Numbered from the stretch's first letter, positions 39,327 through 48,662 are shown. The stretch is 64,000 nucleotides of DNA from Methylovorus glucosotrophus (GCF_009858335.1 NZ_VMSE01000001.1:434001-498000); one strand, 5' to 3'. Translations and numbers: made by a program. Notes: generated from the letters alone by a model not told the origin.

Positions 39327-40751
39327 TCATGAGGACTTTTCTGTCGTTTCCGACCATCCCCCACCCAGTGCCCGTATCAAGCCCACGGAGGTCAGCATCC
39401 TGAGCCCGGCGGTTTGCACTTCGGCGCGCTGCACGGAGAGGCTGGTGCGTTGCGCGTCGATGACTTCAAAGTAGCTGGCAGAGCCGTTTTTGTAGCGGGT
39501 GTTGGCGAGGCGCTCGGCGACACTAGCGGAGGCGATGGCCTGGCGCTGGTAGTCGATCTGCCGGTCCAGCGTGCGCAGGCCGCTCAGGTTGTTTTCCACT
39601 TCCTGAAAGCCGACCAGCACTTGTTGCCTGTAGTTGGCGACTTCGCGTTCATAGACGGCATCGGCGCGCGACAGGTTGGCTTTGTTGCGGCCGCCATCGA
39701 GGATCGGCAGCGTGAGCGCGGTGCCGACCAGCGGGCCGAGCAGCCAGCTGCGGCTGGACCATTTGAACAGCTCATGCAGTTCGTTCGACTCGTAACCGCC
39801 AGTACCGGTGAGCACCAGCCGTGGGAAGAACGCGGCCTTGGCCGCACCCACACGGGCACTGGCGGCGGCGAGTGCACGTTGTGCCTGGGCAATGTCCGGG
39901 CGACGCTCCAGCAGTTGCGATGGCAGGCCAACCGGCACCTGCACTACGTTGAGTTGCAGTGGCGCTGCGGCCAAGGTGAATTCGGCCGGGGTTTTGCCCA
40001 ACAGAATGGCGAGCGCGTGGTCTTGCTGGGCGCGGTTGCGTACAACCGACTCCTGCTCGGCCTGCACGGTGGCCAGCTCGGTTTTGGCCTTGGCGAGGTC
40101 AAGCTCGCCGATATCGCCCAGATCATACCGCCGCTGCACCATGCGCAGCTCTTCCTGACGCAGGTCTATGGTCTTGCGCAGAATCTCCAGCTCCGAATCC
40201 AGTGCGCGCAGCGTGAAATATTGCTGGGCGATGTCGGCCTGCAGCGCCAGCAATACTGAGCGGTAGGCGGCTTCCTGGCCTTGCGCATCCAGACGGGCGG
40301 CGCGGCTCTGGTCAGACAGGCGGCCAATCAGGTCGACCTCATACGAGGCATTTACCTGCGCGCGCCACTCGGTATTGGCGGGCGTATCCGGATCGCGCTG
40401 GCGGGTAGGGCCCACGCCGCCATTCAGCTGGAACTTGCGATCAGCATCCACCACGCCGGCATTGGCGCGGGCTTCTTTCACCCGGGCCAGGGCAATCGCC
40501 AGCGTTGGGCTGGTTTCAGTGGCGGCTTCAATCAGGTTATTCAGCTCGGTATCGTTAAACACCGTCCACCAGGCGCCACGGTCAATGTGGTCGGCCGGGT
40601 TGCCCGCTTGCCAGGCACCATCCAGCTGCGCAGTTTCGCGATACTGGTTTGGCAGTTGCAGGTTGATCTGCTCCGGCGGCTTGGCGGTGGAGCATCCGGC
40701 CAGCACCAGCGCTGTTGCCAGCAAGCTGAGTTTCAGGCTGTGCTTGTTCAT
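39327..40751 (-). CDS. RND efflux outer-membrane factor (NodT/OprM family lipoprotein)
   Basis: This 474-residue protein is the outer-membrane channel of a tripartite efflux pump. A lipoprotein signal ends in LAGC (about residue 19). Two TolC-type helical/barrel repeats follow, with the characteristic LLERRPDIAQAQRALAAASARVG in the middle and GFQEVENNLSGLRTLDRQ later. It overlaps the RND permease gene by 4 bases (ATGA), so it is the last gene of the MFP-RND-OMF operon. Substrate range is not predictable from sequence. Confidence 0.93.
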   Translation of the reverse strand: MNKHSLKLSLLATALVLAGCSTAKPPEQINLQLPNQYRETAQLDGAWQAGNPADHIDRGAWWTVFNDTELNNLIEAATETSPTLAIALARVKEARANAGVVDADRKFQLNGGVGPTRQRDPDTPANTEWRAQVNASYEVDLIGRLSDQSRAARLDAQGQEAAYRSVLLALQADIAQQYFTLRALDSELEILRKTIDLRQEELRMVQRRYDLGDIGELDLAKAKTELATVQAEQESVVRNRAQQDHALAILLGKTPAEFTLAAAPLQLNVVQVPVGLPSQLLERRPDIAQAQRALAAASARVGAAKAAFFPRLVLTGTGGYESNELHELFKWSSRSWLLGPLVGTALTLPILDGGRNKANLSRADAVYEREVANYRQQVLVGFQEVENNLSGLRTLDRQIDYQRQAIASASVAERLANTRYKNGSASYFEVIDAQRTSLSVQRAEVQTAGLRMLTSVGLIRALGGGWSETTEKSS

Positions 40752-43700
40752 TCTTGGGTTCCTTTCTCTAAGGCAGGTGCTGGTTCAATGGCAGGTGCGG
40801 CAGCGTGATGCGCATGGCCGAAGTCCTGGCATTTGGTCACCATGGTACGAATCAGTACGTAGAACACAGGGGTGAGGAAGAGGCCGAATACCGTCACGCC
40901 TATCATCCCGGCAAACACCGCTATCCCCATGGCATGGCGCATTTCCGAGCCCGCGCCAGTGGATACCACCAGGGGCACCACGCCTGCAATAAAGGCAATC
41001 GACGTCATCAGGATGGGGCGCAAGCGCAGACGGGCGGCTTCAATGGCGGCTGCATAAATCTTGCGGCCTTCCAGCTCCAGCTCACGGGCAAACTCCACAA
41101 TCAGGATGGCGTTCTTGCACGCAAGGCCGACCAGCACCACCAGACTTACCTGGGTGAAGATATTGTTATCACCATTGGTCAGCCACACGCCAAAGATGGC
41201 AGACAGCAGACCCATGGGCACAATCAGCAGCACCGCCAGCGGCAAGGTCAGGCTTTCATACTGGGCAGACAGCACCAGGAACACCAGCAGGATGGACAGC
41301 GGCAGGATCACGAACAGCGTGTTGCCGGCAATCTTTTCCTGATAGGTCAGTTCCGTCCACTCAAAGCCGATGCCACGTGGCAGGGTTTCAGCGGCAATGC
41401 GTTCCACCGCGGCCTGTGCTTCGCCTGTGCTGTAGCCCGGCGCAGCACCGCCATTGACGTCAGCCGACGGGAAGCCGTTGTAACGCATGGCGCGGTCTGG
41501 GCCGTAGCTTTGCGTCATCTTCAGCACCGAAGCCAGTGGCACCATGTCGCCCTGCGCATTGCGGGTCTTGAGCAGGCCTATGTCTTCCGCATGCGCCCGG
41601 AAAGGCGCATCTGCTTGCACACGCACCTGATAGGTACGGCCAAACTTGTTGAAGTCATTGACGTACAGCGAGCCCAGGTAAATCTGCAGCGTGTCGAACA
41701 CTTCCGGGATGGAAACGCCGAGTTGTTGCGCATGCGTGCGGTCTACATCGGCATACAGTTGCGGCACATTGATCTGGAAGCTGGAGAACATGCCGGCCAG
41801 TTCAGGCGCCTTGCGGGCTTTTTCCATAAAGGCCTGCAGGGCATCGTTGAGCGCTACGTTACCCAGCGCACCACGGTCCTGAATCTGGAACTTGAAGCCG
41901 CCTATGGTGCCCAGACCTTGTACCGGAGGTGGCGGGAACACGGCAATAAATGCGCCCTGAATGCTGGCATATTGCTGGTTCAGCTGCTGGGCAATCGCAA
42001 AGCCGGACTGGTCCGCGCCCTTGCGCTCATCAAACGGTTTCAGCGTGGCAAACACAATGCCGGAGTTGGGGCTGTTGGTGAAGCCGTTGATCGACAAGCC
42101 AGGGAAGGCCACGGCCGATTCCACGCCAGGATGCTTAAGCGCAATCTCGCTCATCTGGCGGATCACGTCTTCGGTGCGATCCAGCGAGGCGGCATCCGGC
42201 AATTGCGCAAAGCTCACCAGGTATTGCTTGTCCTGCGCCGGAATAAAGCCGGTAGGCACCAGGTGAATCAGCAGCATGGTGGAGCCGATCAGCGCGCCAT
42301 ACAGCACCAGCATGACGCTCTTGTGGCGCAACACGCCAGTGACGCCATTGCCGTACTTTTCCGAGCCACGATGGAACACGCGGTTGAAGCGCACAAAGAA
42401 CCAGCCGAACAGACGGTCAATCGTGCGCTGGAACGCGTCTTTCTTTTCGTCATGGCGCTTCAGCAGCAAGGAGGCCAAGGCAGGCGACAGCGTCAGCGAG
42501 TTGAATGCCGAAATCACGGTAGAGATGGCGATGGTCAGCGCAAACTGCTTGAAGAACTGGCCAGTCAGGCCGCTCACAAACGCCAGCGGTACAAACACGG
42601 CCGACAGGGTCAGCGCAATGGCGACAATCGGGCCAGACACTTCACGCATGGCGCGATAGGTGGCCTCCTTGGCCGAGAGGCCGCGCTCGATGTTGCGCTC
42701 CACGTTTTCCACTACCACGATGGCATCATCCACCACGATACCAATCGCCAGTACCAACCCGAACAGGCTGAGGGTATTGATGGAGAAGCCCAGGCCCATC
42801 ATCACGGCAAAGGTACCGATGACCGACACCGGCACCGCGAGCAGCGGGATGATGGAAGCGCGCCAGGTTTGCAGGAAGATGATCACCACCAGCACCACCA
42901 GACCCACGGCGATCAATAGCGTTTCGGTCACGGCATGAATGGATGCGCGGACGAACTGCGTCGGGTCATACACGATGTGGTATTCCAGACCCTCCGGCAT
43001 GTCTTCCTGCAGCTCGGCCATGGTCTTGCGCACGTTTTCCGAAATCTGCAGGGCGTTGGAACCCGGTGCCTGGAAGATCGGAATCGCAACGGCGGATTTG
43101 TTATCCAGCAGCGAGCGCAGGGCATACTCACTGGCGCCCAGCTCAACACGCGCCACATCGCTCAGGCGCGTGACCACGCCATCGGGCGAGGTGCGGATGA
43201 CGATATTCTCAAACTCTTCTTCGGTATTGAGGCGGCCGCGTGCATTCACCGAAATCTGGTAATCGGTGCCAGGCAGAGACGGCGATGCGCCGATCACACC
43301 GGCAGCCACGTCCACATTCTGCTGGCGGATGGCGGTGACCACATCATTGGCGGTGAGCTTGCGCTCGGCCACCTTGCGCGGGTCCAGCCAGATACGCATG
43401 GAGTAATCGCCTGCGCCAAACAGCTGCACCTGGCCTACGCCTTCAATCCGCGCCAGCCGGTCTTTCACATTCAGCAGGGCGTAATTGCGCAGGTAGGTCA
43501 TGTCGTAGCGACCATTGGGCGACAGCAAATGCACGACCATGGTGAGGTCCGGCGAGCTTTTCACCGTGGTCACACCCAGCCGTTGCACTTCTTCCGGCAA
43601 ACGGGGCAAGGCCTGGTTGACGCGGTTTTGCACCAGTTGCTGGGCCAAGTCGGGCGAGGTGCCGAGCTTGAAGGTGATGGTCAGCGTCATCAGGCCATCG

Positions 43701-43957
43701 GAGGTGGCTTGCGATGCCATGTACAGCATGCCCTCCACCCCATTGATCTGCTCTTCAATCGGCGCTGCCACGGTTTCCGCGATGGTTTGCGGATTGGCAC
43801 CGGGGAATTGCGCCTTGACGATGACGGATGGCGGCACGACTTCGGGGTATTCCGAAATCGGCAGGTTGAACATGGAGATCAAGCCGCCGATAAAAATAAG
43901 AACGGACAGCACGCCGGCAAAGATAGGCCTGTCCACAAAAAATCTGGATATATTCAC
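40748..43957 (-). CDS. RND multidrug efflux permease (HAE-1 family)
   Basis: The 1069-residue protein is an AcrB/MexB-type proton-driven trimeric pump of the inner membrane. It begins MNISRFFVDRPIFAGVLSVLI, has 12 predicted membrane helices and two large periplasmic loops. The essential aspartate pair of helix 4 is present (GIVVDDAIVVVENVERNI), as is the PISEYPEVVPP start of the first porter domain. It lies 35 bases after the membrane fusion protein gene and overlaps the outer-membrane factor gene. The closest relatives are the MexF/BpeF-like or AcrB-like pumps, which I cannot separate by eye. Confidence 0.95.
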   Translation of the reverse strand: MNISRFFVDRPIFAGVLSVLIFIGGLISMFNLPISEYPEVVPPSVIVKAQFPGANPQTIAETVAAPIEEQINGVEGMLYMASQATSDGLMTLTITFKLGTSPDLAQQLVQNRVNQALPRLPEEVQRLGVTTVKSSPDLTMVVHLLSPNGRYDMTYLRNYALLNVKDRLARIEGVGQVQLFGAGDYSMRIWLDPRKVAERKLTANDVVTAIRQQNVDVAAGVIGASPSLPGTDYQISVNARGRLNTEEEFENIVIRTSPDGVVTRLSDVARVELGASEYALRSLLDNKSAVAIPIFQAPGSNALQISENVRKTMAELQEDMPEGLEYHIVYDPTQFVRASIHAVTETLLIAVGLVVLVVIIFLQTWRASIIPLLAVPVSVIGTFAVMMGLGFSINTLSLFGLVLAIGIVVDDAIVVVENVERNIERGLSAKEATYRAMREVSGPIVAIALTLSAVFVPLAFVSGLTGQFFKQFALTIAISTVISAFNSLTLSPALASLLLKRHDEKKDAFQRTIDRLFGWFFVRFNRVFHRGSEKYGNGVTGVLRHKSVMLVLYGALIGSTMLLIHLVPTGFIPAQDKQYLVSFAQLPDAASLDRTEDVIRQMSEIALKHPGVESAVAFPGLSINGFTNSPNSGIVFATLKPFDERKGADQSGFAIAQQLNQQYASIQGAFIAVFPPPPVQGLGTIGGFKFQIQDRGALGNVALNDALQAFMEKARKAPELAGMFSSFQINVPQLYADVDRTHAQQLGVSIPEVFDTLQIYLGSLYVNDFNKFGRTYQVRVQADAPFRAHAEDIGLLKTRNAQGDMVPLASVLKMTQSYGPDRAMRYNGFPSADVNGGAAPGYSTGEAQAAVERIAAETLPRGIGFEWTELTYQEKIAGNTLFVILPLSILLVFLVLSAQYESLTLPLAVLLIVPMGLLSAIFGVWLTNGDNNIFTQVSLVVLVGLACKNAILIVEFARELELEGRKIYAAAIEAARLRLRPILMTSIAFIAGVVPLVVSTGAGSEMRHAMGIAVFAGMIGVTVFGLFLTPVFYVLIRTMVTKCQDFGHAHHAAAPAIEPAPALEKGTQE

Positions 43958-43992
43958 GTTACATTCTCCCTGTACTGGTCAGTGGTGCCGAC

Positions 43993-45228
43993 TCAGATGC
44001 GGATTTTCTTGGCGGCGGTGCTGGTGGGCACCGGTACGAGGCTGGCCGACTTGGCTGCTGGCGCAGCAGGCGATTCGGCGACAGGTGTGGGCGCCACAAC
44101 ATCGTTCGGGCGTACGCGCTGCAAGCCGTTGACGATGATGCGTTCGCCAGCGTTCAGGCCTTCACGCACGATGCGCATGCCGTCCACCATGGGGCCGATC
44201 TTGATCGGGCGATAGTTGGCCTTGTTGTCGGCATCCACCACCATCACGAATTTCTTGTCCTGATCGGTGCCTATGGCTTTGTCGTCAATCAGCAGCGCGG
44301 GCTTCTCGCCACCGCCACCGGTGCGCACGCGGGCATACATGCCGGGTGTCAGCGCCCCATCCTGGTTATCCAGCACGGCACGCACGCGGATGGTGCCCGA
44401 GGCAGTATCCAGGCGGTTATCGAACGAGCGGATCTGGCCTTGGTGCGGATAGCCGGTTTCGCTGGCGAGACCAATGGCGACGGGAATGCGATCGCTATGC
44501 GAATTGTTGCCAGCCCCATGAGCCAGGTAACGACCGTAGGTTTGCTCATCCACTTCAAAATTCACATACATGGGCGATACAGACACCAGTGTGGTCAACG
44601 CCGGGGAATTGCCATTCGGCCCGACCAGATTGCCCACGGTGATTTCAGCGCGCGATACGCGACCACTCACCGGCGCGGTAATGGCGGTGTATTGCAGGTT
44701 GAGGCGGGCGGTCATCACGGCGGCTTCGGCCGCTTTCAGACGCGCATTGGCCACCAGATAGGTGTTGTTGCGTTCATCCAGCTCGCGTTGAGCCACGGCG
44801 CGGTCTTCGATCAGGCGGCGGGTACGCTCCTGCTCGGTGCGCGCCAGTTCAAGGGCGGCTTCAGCGCTGGCCTTGTCGGCTTCGGCGCGGGCGAGTTCAG
44901 CCTGGAATGGCCGAGGGTCTATGGTGAACAGCAGGTCGCCCTTTTTCACCAGTTGGCCATCGCGGAAGTGAATGACATCAATAGTGCCGGTCACGCGCGG
45001 CCGTATCTCCACATATTCCACGGCCTCTACACGGCCAGAGAATTCATCCCATTCGATGACGGATTTTTCAATGACAGTGGCAACCGTCACCGGGGCGGGG
45101 GCAGCAGCGGTGGCTGCAGGTCGGGCGGCCTGGCTGTTGTGCGAGACGATGCCTGCCGTGCCGATCAGCGCCACGCCCAGGGCGAGCCATATCAGTTTGC
45201 GGTTAAAGCGGGGGGATGCTGCGTTCAT
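43993..45228 (-). CDS. RND efflux membrane fusion protein
   Basis: The 411-residue periplasmic adaptor joins the permease to the outer-membrane channel. It has an N-terminal membrane anchor or signal (about 11-30) without a lipobox cysteine, a biotinyl-lipoyl-like domain (VEIRPRVTGTIDVIHFRDGQLVKKGDLLF), an alpha-helical hairpin (about 110-165), a beta-barrel and an alanine/proline-rich C-terminus. First gene of the pump proper, 70 bases after the hydrolase-like gene on the same strand. Confidence 0.93.
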   Translation of the reverse strand: MNAASPRFNRKLIWLALGVALIGTAGIVSHNSQAARPAATAAAPAPVTVATVIEKSVIEWDEFSGRVEAVEYVEIRPRVTGTIDVIHFRDGQLVKKGDLLFTIDPRPFQAELARAEADKASAEAALELARTEQERTRRLIEDRAVAQRELDERNNTYLVANARLKAAEAAVMTARLNLQYTAITAPVSGRVSRAEITVGNLVGPNGNSPALTTLVSVSPMYVNFEVDEQTYGRYLAHGAGNNSHSDRIPVAIGLASETGYPHQGQIRSFDNRLDTASGTIRVRAVLDNQDGALTPGMYARVRTGGGGEKPALLIDDKAIGTDQDKKFVMVVDADNKANYRPIKIGPMVDGMRIVREGLNAGERIIVNGLQRVRPNDVVAPTPVAESPAAPAAKSASLVPVPTSTAAKKIRI

Positions 45229-45298
45229 GTGTAACTCCCTATTTTTAAAAATGGTGAATGCGTGAAACTTGAGGTGGCGCCTGGCTGGCGTGCGCTGG

Positions 45299-46105
45299 CT
45301 ATGCCATCTCGGTAATAAACTGGGTCAGCAGTTGCGTTACCTCGTGAAACCCCTGACAGCGAGGGCTGGCGAGGCTGTCTTTCTCTTTGTTGCATGACAT
45401 GCGGCGCACCCTGACTGAGACACCTGCCGCGATCAGGCGCGAGGCATAAAGCTCGGCCTCATCGCGCAAGGGGTCGTTGTCGGAAGTCAGGATCAAGGCG
45501 GGTGCCAGCTCGGCCAGGCGTTTGGAATGCAAAGGCGCGGCATACGGATGCAAGGCATCGCTCGCCACCGGCAGGTAATCGGCCCAGGCCTTGCGGCAAG
45601 GGCAGTCTTCAGCGGCACGCATGGAGAGGGTGGACTGCCCCGGATCCAGCATGGGGTTAATCAGTATTTGTCCCTTGAGGTGGCTGCCGCGGCCAAGGCC
45701 ACGGTCGCGTGCCATCATGGCCACCACAGCTGCCAGATTGCCACCGGCCTGATCCCCCGCGACAAACAGCTGTTTGGGGTCTGCGCCCAGTTTCTTTGCC
45801 TGCTTGTGTACCCATTGCGTGGCATCAAATACCACTTCCACGGTATCGGGGAAATGCAGCTGCGGCGCCAGCGGATAATCCACGCACACCACAACGCAGT
45901 CGTCGGCCAGCATGCGCGCGAGTCCGGCGGCATCTTCCACCGAACCGCAGTTGAACAGCCCGCCGTGAAAGTACACGATCACCGGTTTGGCGATTTCATG
46001 CTTGCCATGGCCAAAGACCTGGATACCGACCAGGCGGTCGGTATGCGCAGAGATAAAACTGGTGCTCCACGGCTGGCTTGGTTGATGATCGGCTACGGGT
46101 TTCAT
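45299..46105 (-). CDS. Alpha/beta-hydrolase-fold protein lacking the nucleophile serine
   Basis: The 268-residue protein resembles the HSL family of alpha/beta hydrolases. It has the oxyanion-hole HGG (residues 47-49), the VVCVDYPLAP segment typical of this family, the acid residue in LTSDNDPLRDEAELY and a histidine near the end (GFHEV). At the nucleophile elbow, however, the expected G-D-S-A-G-G reads G-D-Q-A-G-G: residue 119 is glutamine, codon CAG at 45749-45751. The protein is therefore probably inactive as a serine esterase, or works by another chemistry. It lies between the SDR gene and the efflux operon on the same strand. Confidence 0.85.
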   Translation of the reverse strand: MKPVADHQPSQPWSTSFISAHTDRLVGIQVFGHGKHEIAKPVIVYFHGGLFNCGSVEDAAGLARMLADDCVVVCVDYPLAPQLHFPDTVEVVFDATQWVHKQAKKLGADPKQLFVAGDQAGGNLAAVVAMMARDRGLGRGSHLKGQILINPMLDPGQSTLSMRAAEDCPCRKAWADYLPVASDALHPYAAPLHSKRLAELAPALILTSDNDPLRDEAELYASRLIAAGVSVRVRRMSCNKEKDSLASPRCQGFHEVTQLLTQFITEMA

Positions 46106-46150
46106 TTACGGCTGTTCCTGAATGTTGGCGATAGGGGCTTTCCGGCGGGT

Positions 46151-46906
46151 TTAACGCAAGCCACCGGAGATAAACAGCGGTTCGCCAGTGATCCAGGCAG
46201 CATCGTCGGATGCCAGGAACAGGGCAGCAGGCGCGATATCCTGCACCTGACCAATGCGGCCCAGCGGTGTCTGGCTTTCGATGTGGCTGCGGAATTCGCC
46301 TTCTGCAAAGCCCACGCTATGCAGGCCTTCGGTTTCCACCATGCCAGGGTTGATGGCATTGACACGGATCTTGCGAGGGCCCAGTTCCTTGGAGAGCGAA
46401 CGCGTCACGGCATCCACCGCGCCCTTGGTGGCGCTGTAAACCGAACCTTGTGCCGGTGCAAAGGTGCTGGATACCACGGAGCTGATGTTGATAATGCTGC
46501 CGCCTGCTTCGGGGAAGTGCTTCACGGCTTCCTGGGTGGTGAGGATGAGGCCCAGCACATTCAGGTTGAACTGCTTGTGGAAGTGTTCTTCGGTGATGGC
46601 TTCCAGCGGGGAGAATTCGTAAACGCCGGCATTGTTGACCAGAATGTCGATCTTGCCATAAGCCTTGATCGCTTCAGCAAACAGGCGCTGGATATCGGCC
46701 TGTTTTGCCACATCGGCTTGCACGGCAATCGCCTTGCCACCTGCGGCGGTGATGTCTGCCACTACCTGTTCGGCACCAGCCTTGCTGGAGGCGTAGTTAA
46801 CAACCACAGCGGCGCCTTCTGCAGCATAGAGCTTGGCAATGCCAGCGCCTATGCCTTTGGATGCACCTGTAATCACTGCCACCTTGTTGATCAGTTTGTT
46901 TGCCAT
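46151..46906 (-). CDS. SDR family NAD(P)-dependent oxidoreductase
   Basis: The 251-residue classical short-chain dehydrogenase has the cofactor loop TGASKGIGAGIA, the NNAG motif (LVNNAGVYEFSP), the catalytic serine in INISSVVSS, the Y-x-x-x-K pair in VYSATKGAV and the INPGMVETEG segment. It resembles 3-oxoacyl-ACP reductase/glucose-1-dehydrogenase-like enzymes; the substrate is unknown. It is divergent from the LysR gene (134 bases between starts), a layout in which the regulator usually controls the oxidoreductase. Confidence 0.92.
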   Translation of the reverse strand: MANKLINKVAVITGASKGIGAGIAKLYAAEGAAVVVNYASSKAGAEQVVADITAAGGKAIAVQADVAKQADIQRLFAEAIKAYGKIDILVNNAGVYEFSPLEAITEEHFHKQFNLNVLGLILTTQEAVKHFPEAGGSIINISSVVSSTFAPAQGSVYSATKGAVDAVTRSLSKELGPRKIRVNAINPGMVETEGLHSVGFAEGEFRSHIESQTPLGRIGQVQDIAPAALFLASDDAAWITGEPLFISGGLR

Positions 46907-46959
46907 GATGAAGCTCCTTGAAGTTTTAAAAATGAAGACTGCAAAAGTGTTAGTCGCAC

Positions 46960-46976
46960 TTTATATTGAGCATAAA
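46960..46976. promoter_or_regulatory. Possible LysR-type operator between SDR and LysR genes
   Basis: TTTAT-N7-ATAAA (46960-46976) is a dyad containing the T-N11-A core of LysR-type sites and lies between two divergent genes, 53 bases from the SDR start and 64 from the LysR start. The motif is short and AT-rich, so chance is not excluded. Confidence 0.35.
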
Positions 46977-47040
46977 TCCAGATAAATAGGCTAAAATCAG
47001 AATCACTGTGCAATAAAACAGGACAATAGGGGGTGTAAAC

Positions 47041-47985
47041 ATGGCAATGGACAGGTTTGAGGCAATGCAGGCCTTTACCCGCGTGGTGGAGCTGGCGAGT
47101 TTTACCAAGGCGGCTTTGTCGCTGAATCTCCCCAAAACCACGATTTCTGCCCAGGTGCAGGCACTTGAAAACCGGCTGGGGGTGAAATTGCTCAACCGCA
47201 CCACACGGCATGTGAGTGTGACGACGGACGGCGCCGCCTATTACGAGCGGGCTGTGGCGCTATTAAATGAACTGGAAGAAACCGAGGCCGCTCTGCGACA
47301 GGCCACATCGCGGCCCAGTGGGCGGCTGCGGGTAGATGTGCCGGGCTCTATCGGGCGGCGCATCCTGATCCCGGCACTGGCGGACTTTACGGAAAAATAC
47401 CCCGACATCATCCTTGAAATGGGCTGCAATGACCGCCCGGTGGATCTGCTGGAAGAAGGGGTGGATTGCGTGATTCGCGGTGGCGATCCGCTGGATCAAT
47501 CGCTGGTAGCGCGGCGCGTTGCCTCATTGCGCTTTGTTACCTGTGCTACGCCGGGCTATCTGCGCAAACATGGCATCCCCATGCAGCCTCGCGATCTGGA
47601 GCGCCACACCGGCATCCATTATTTTTCATCCAAAACTGGCAAGGTGTACGAATTTGATTTTGAGCGCGACGGCGAGCGCTATGAAGTGTCCAGCCATCGG
47701 AAAATGATCTTCAACGATGGCGATGCCTGCCTGGCCGCCTGTCTGGCCGGGTTGGGCGTTTTTCAGGCGGCGACCTTCATGGTGCAGGAGCACATTGCCA
47801 GTGGCGAACTGCAAGTCGTGCTGGGGACTCATTTATCGGAAAATTTGCCCCTGTATGTGCTCTATCCGCAAAACCGCCACCTCTCATCCAAGGTGCGCGC
47901 GTTTATTGATTGGACCGCCGCCTTGTTCGAAACCAGCGACCTGGTGCAAACGCGCACCACCCTGCCCAGCGGAGCTTCCAGATAA
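47041..47985 (+). CDS. LysR-family transcriptional regulator
   Basis: The 314-residue protein has the N-terminal winged helix-turn-helix (about 3-62: MDRFEAMQAFTRVVELASFTKAALSLNLPKTTISAQVQALE, split here by residue numbering 3-43) and a periplasmic-binding-like effector domain (about 90-300). It resembles the CrgA/DmlR-like group. Start ATG 47041, with a second ATG at 47047 also possible. The effector is unknown. The divergent SDR-hydrolase-efflux genes are its most likely targets. Confidence 0.92.
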   Translation: MAMDRFEAMQAFTRVVELASFTKAALSLNLPKTTISAQVQALENRLGVKLLNRTTRHVSVTTDGAAYYERAVALLNELEETEAALRQATSRPSGRLRVDVPGSIGRRILIPALADFTEKYPDIILEMGCNDRPVDLLEEGVDCVIRGGDPLDQSLVARRVASLRFVTCATPGYLRKHGIPMQPRDLERHTGIHYFSSKTGKVYEFDFERDGERYEVSSHRKMIFNDGDACLAACLAGLGVFQAATFMVQEHIASGELQVVLGTHLSENLPLYVLYPQNRHLSSKVRAFIDWTAALFETSDLVQTRTTLPSGASR

Positions 47986-48001
47986 AGCTTGCACGTTGTA
48001 C

Positions 48002-48030
48002 TTGGCAAACGGCCCGGCCTTGTGTAATAT
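48002..48030 (+). promoter_or_regulatory. Promoter of the tRNA-Val/tRNA-Asp unit
   Basis: TTGGCA (48002-48007, 5 of 6) and TAATAT (48025-48030, 4 of 6) are separated by 17 bases. A GC-rich discriminator (GCGGGCC) follows, typical of stable RNA promoters under stringent control. The start would be near 48037, about 14 bases before the tRNA. Confidence 0.6.
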
Positions 48031-48050
48031 GCGGGCCTTCGTGAGGAAAC

Positions 48051-48126
48051 GGGTGCTTAGCTCAGTTGGTAGAGCGTCGCCCTTACAAGGCGAATGTCGG
48101 CGGTTCGACCCCGTCAGCACCCACCA
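48051..48126 (+). tRNA. tRNA-Val (anticodon TAC)
   Basis: A complete 76-base cloverleaf including encoded CCA (48124-48126). The acceptor arm GGGTGCT pairs with AGCACCC, the D-arm contains AGCTCAGTTGGTAGAGC, the anticodon loop reads CTTACAA (anticodon TAC) and the T-loop GGTTCGACC is intact. Confidence 0.97.
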
Positions 48127-48140
48127 AATCCTTAACGAAT

Positions 48141-48217
48141 GGAGTGGTAGTTCAGTTGGTTAGAATACCGGCCTGTCACGCCGGGGGTCGCGGGTTCGAG
48201 CCCCGTCCACTCCGCCA
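48141..48217 (+). tRNA. tRNA-Asp (anticodon GTC)
   Basis: A complete 77-base cloverleaf including encoded CCA. The acceptor arm GGAGTGG pairs with CCACTCC, the anticodon loop is CTGTCAC (anticodon GTC) and the T-arm is GGGTTCGAGCCCC. It is 14 bases after tRNA-Val and shares its promoter and terminator. Confidence 0.97.
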
Positions 48218-48222
48218 ATACC

Positions 48223-48257
48223 AAAAAGCCCGTTGATTCAGTTCAACGGGCTTTTTT
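48223..48257 (+). terminator. Terminator of the tRNA unit
   Basis: A perfect 14-bp stem (48223-48236 with 48243-48256) with a 6-base loop and a T-run. It may also end transcription from the convergent small gene at 48294. Confidence 0.9.
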
Positions 48258-48293
48258 CATGTCTGTCAGACGCTCACGCCGTATGGGCCAACA

Positions 48294-48662
48294 TCACTTT
48301 TCCCGAACAATCTTGCCCGAGAGAACATAACGTTCTTTGCCATCAATAATGGTGGAGTACACCTTCATGTTTTTCAGGTCGATCACCTGAGTGACGTTGA
48401 TGCCTGTCTTCTCGCGCCATGTGGCAAAGTAGATATTTTCATCCACCTTGATGCGCTCAGGTGTTTCCATTCCATGCGCGCCTTTTTCCGAGCCAGCGAT
48501 GCATGTCCACGCCATGGACTTGGCATCGTTCACCGTCACCCGGTAAACATTGCCGCCTTCATATTGATAAAGGAACTGGCCCATATATGCTTCTGATGCC
48601 TGTACGTACAAAGGTGAGGATGCAAGTAACAAGCCGATGACAAATAATCGTATGTGTTTCAT
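48294..48662 (-). CDS. Secreted MoaF-related protein
   Basis: The 122-residue precursor has a signal peptide (LFVIGLLLASSPLYVQA). The mature part of about 100 residues has an alternating beta pattern with YQYEGGNVYRVTV, MAWTCIAGSEKGAHG and VTQVIDLKNMKVYST, which recalls the lipocalin-like MoaF-related family. The function of that family in this setting is unknown. It stands alone between the tRNA unit and the SRPBCC gene, 58 bases after the latter. Confidence 0.6.
   Translation of the reverse strand: MKHIRLFVIGLLLASSPLYVQASEAYMGQFLYQYEGGNVYRVTVNDAKSMAWTCIAGSEKGAHGMETPERIKVDENIYFATWREKTGINVTQVIDLKNMKVYSTIIDGKERYVLSGKIVREK

Noticed and set aside
40805..42919. 704-codon open frame antisense to the RND permease
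   Set aside because: Rich in His, Gln and Arg as expected for the complement of a membrane protein gene; no domain pattern.
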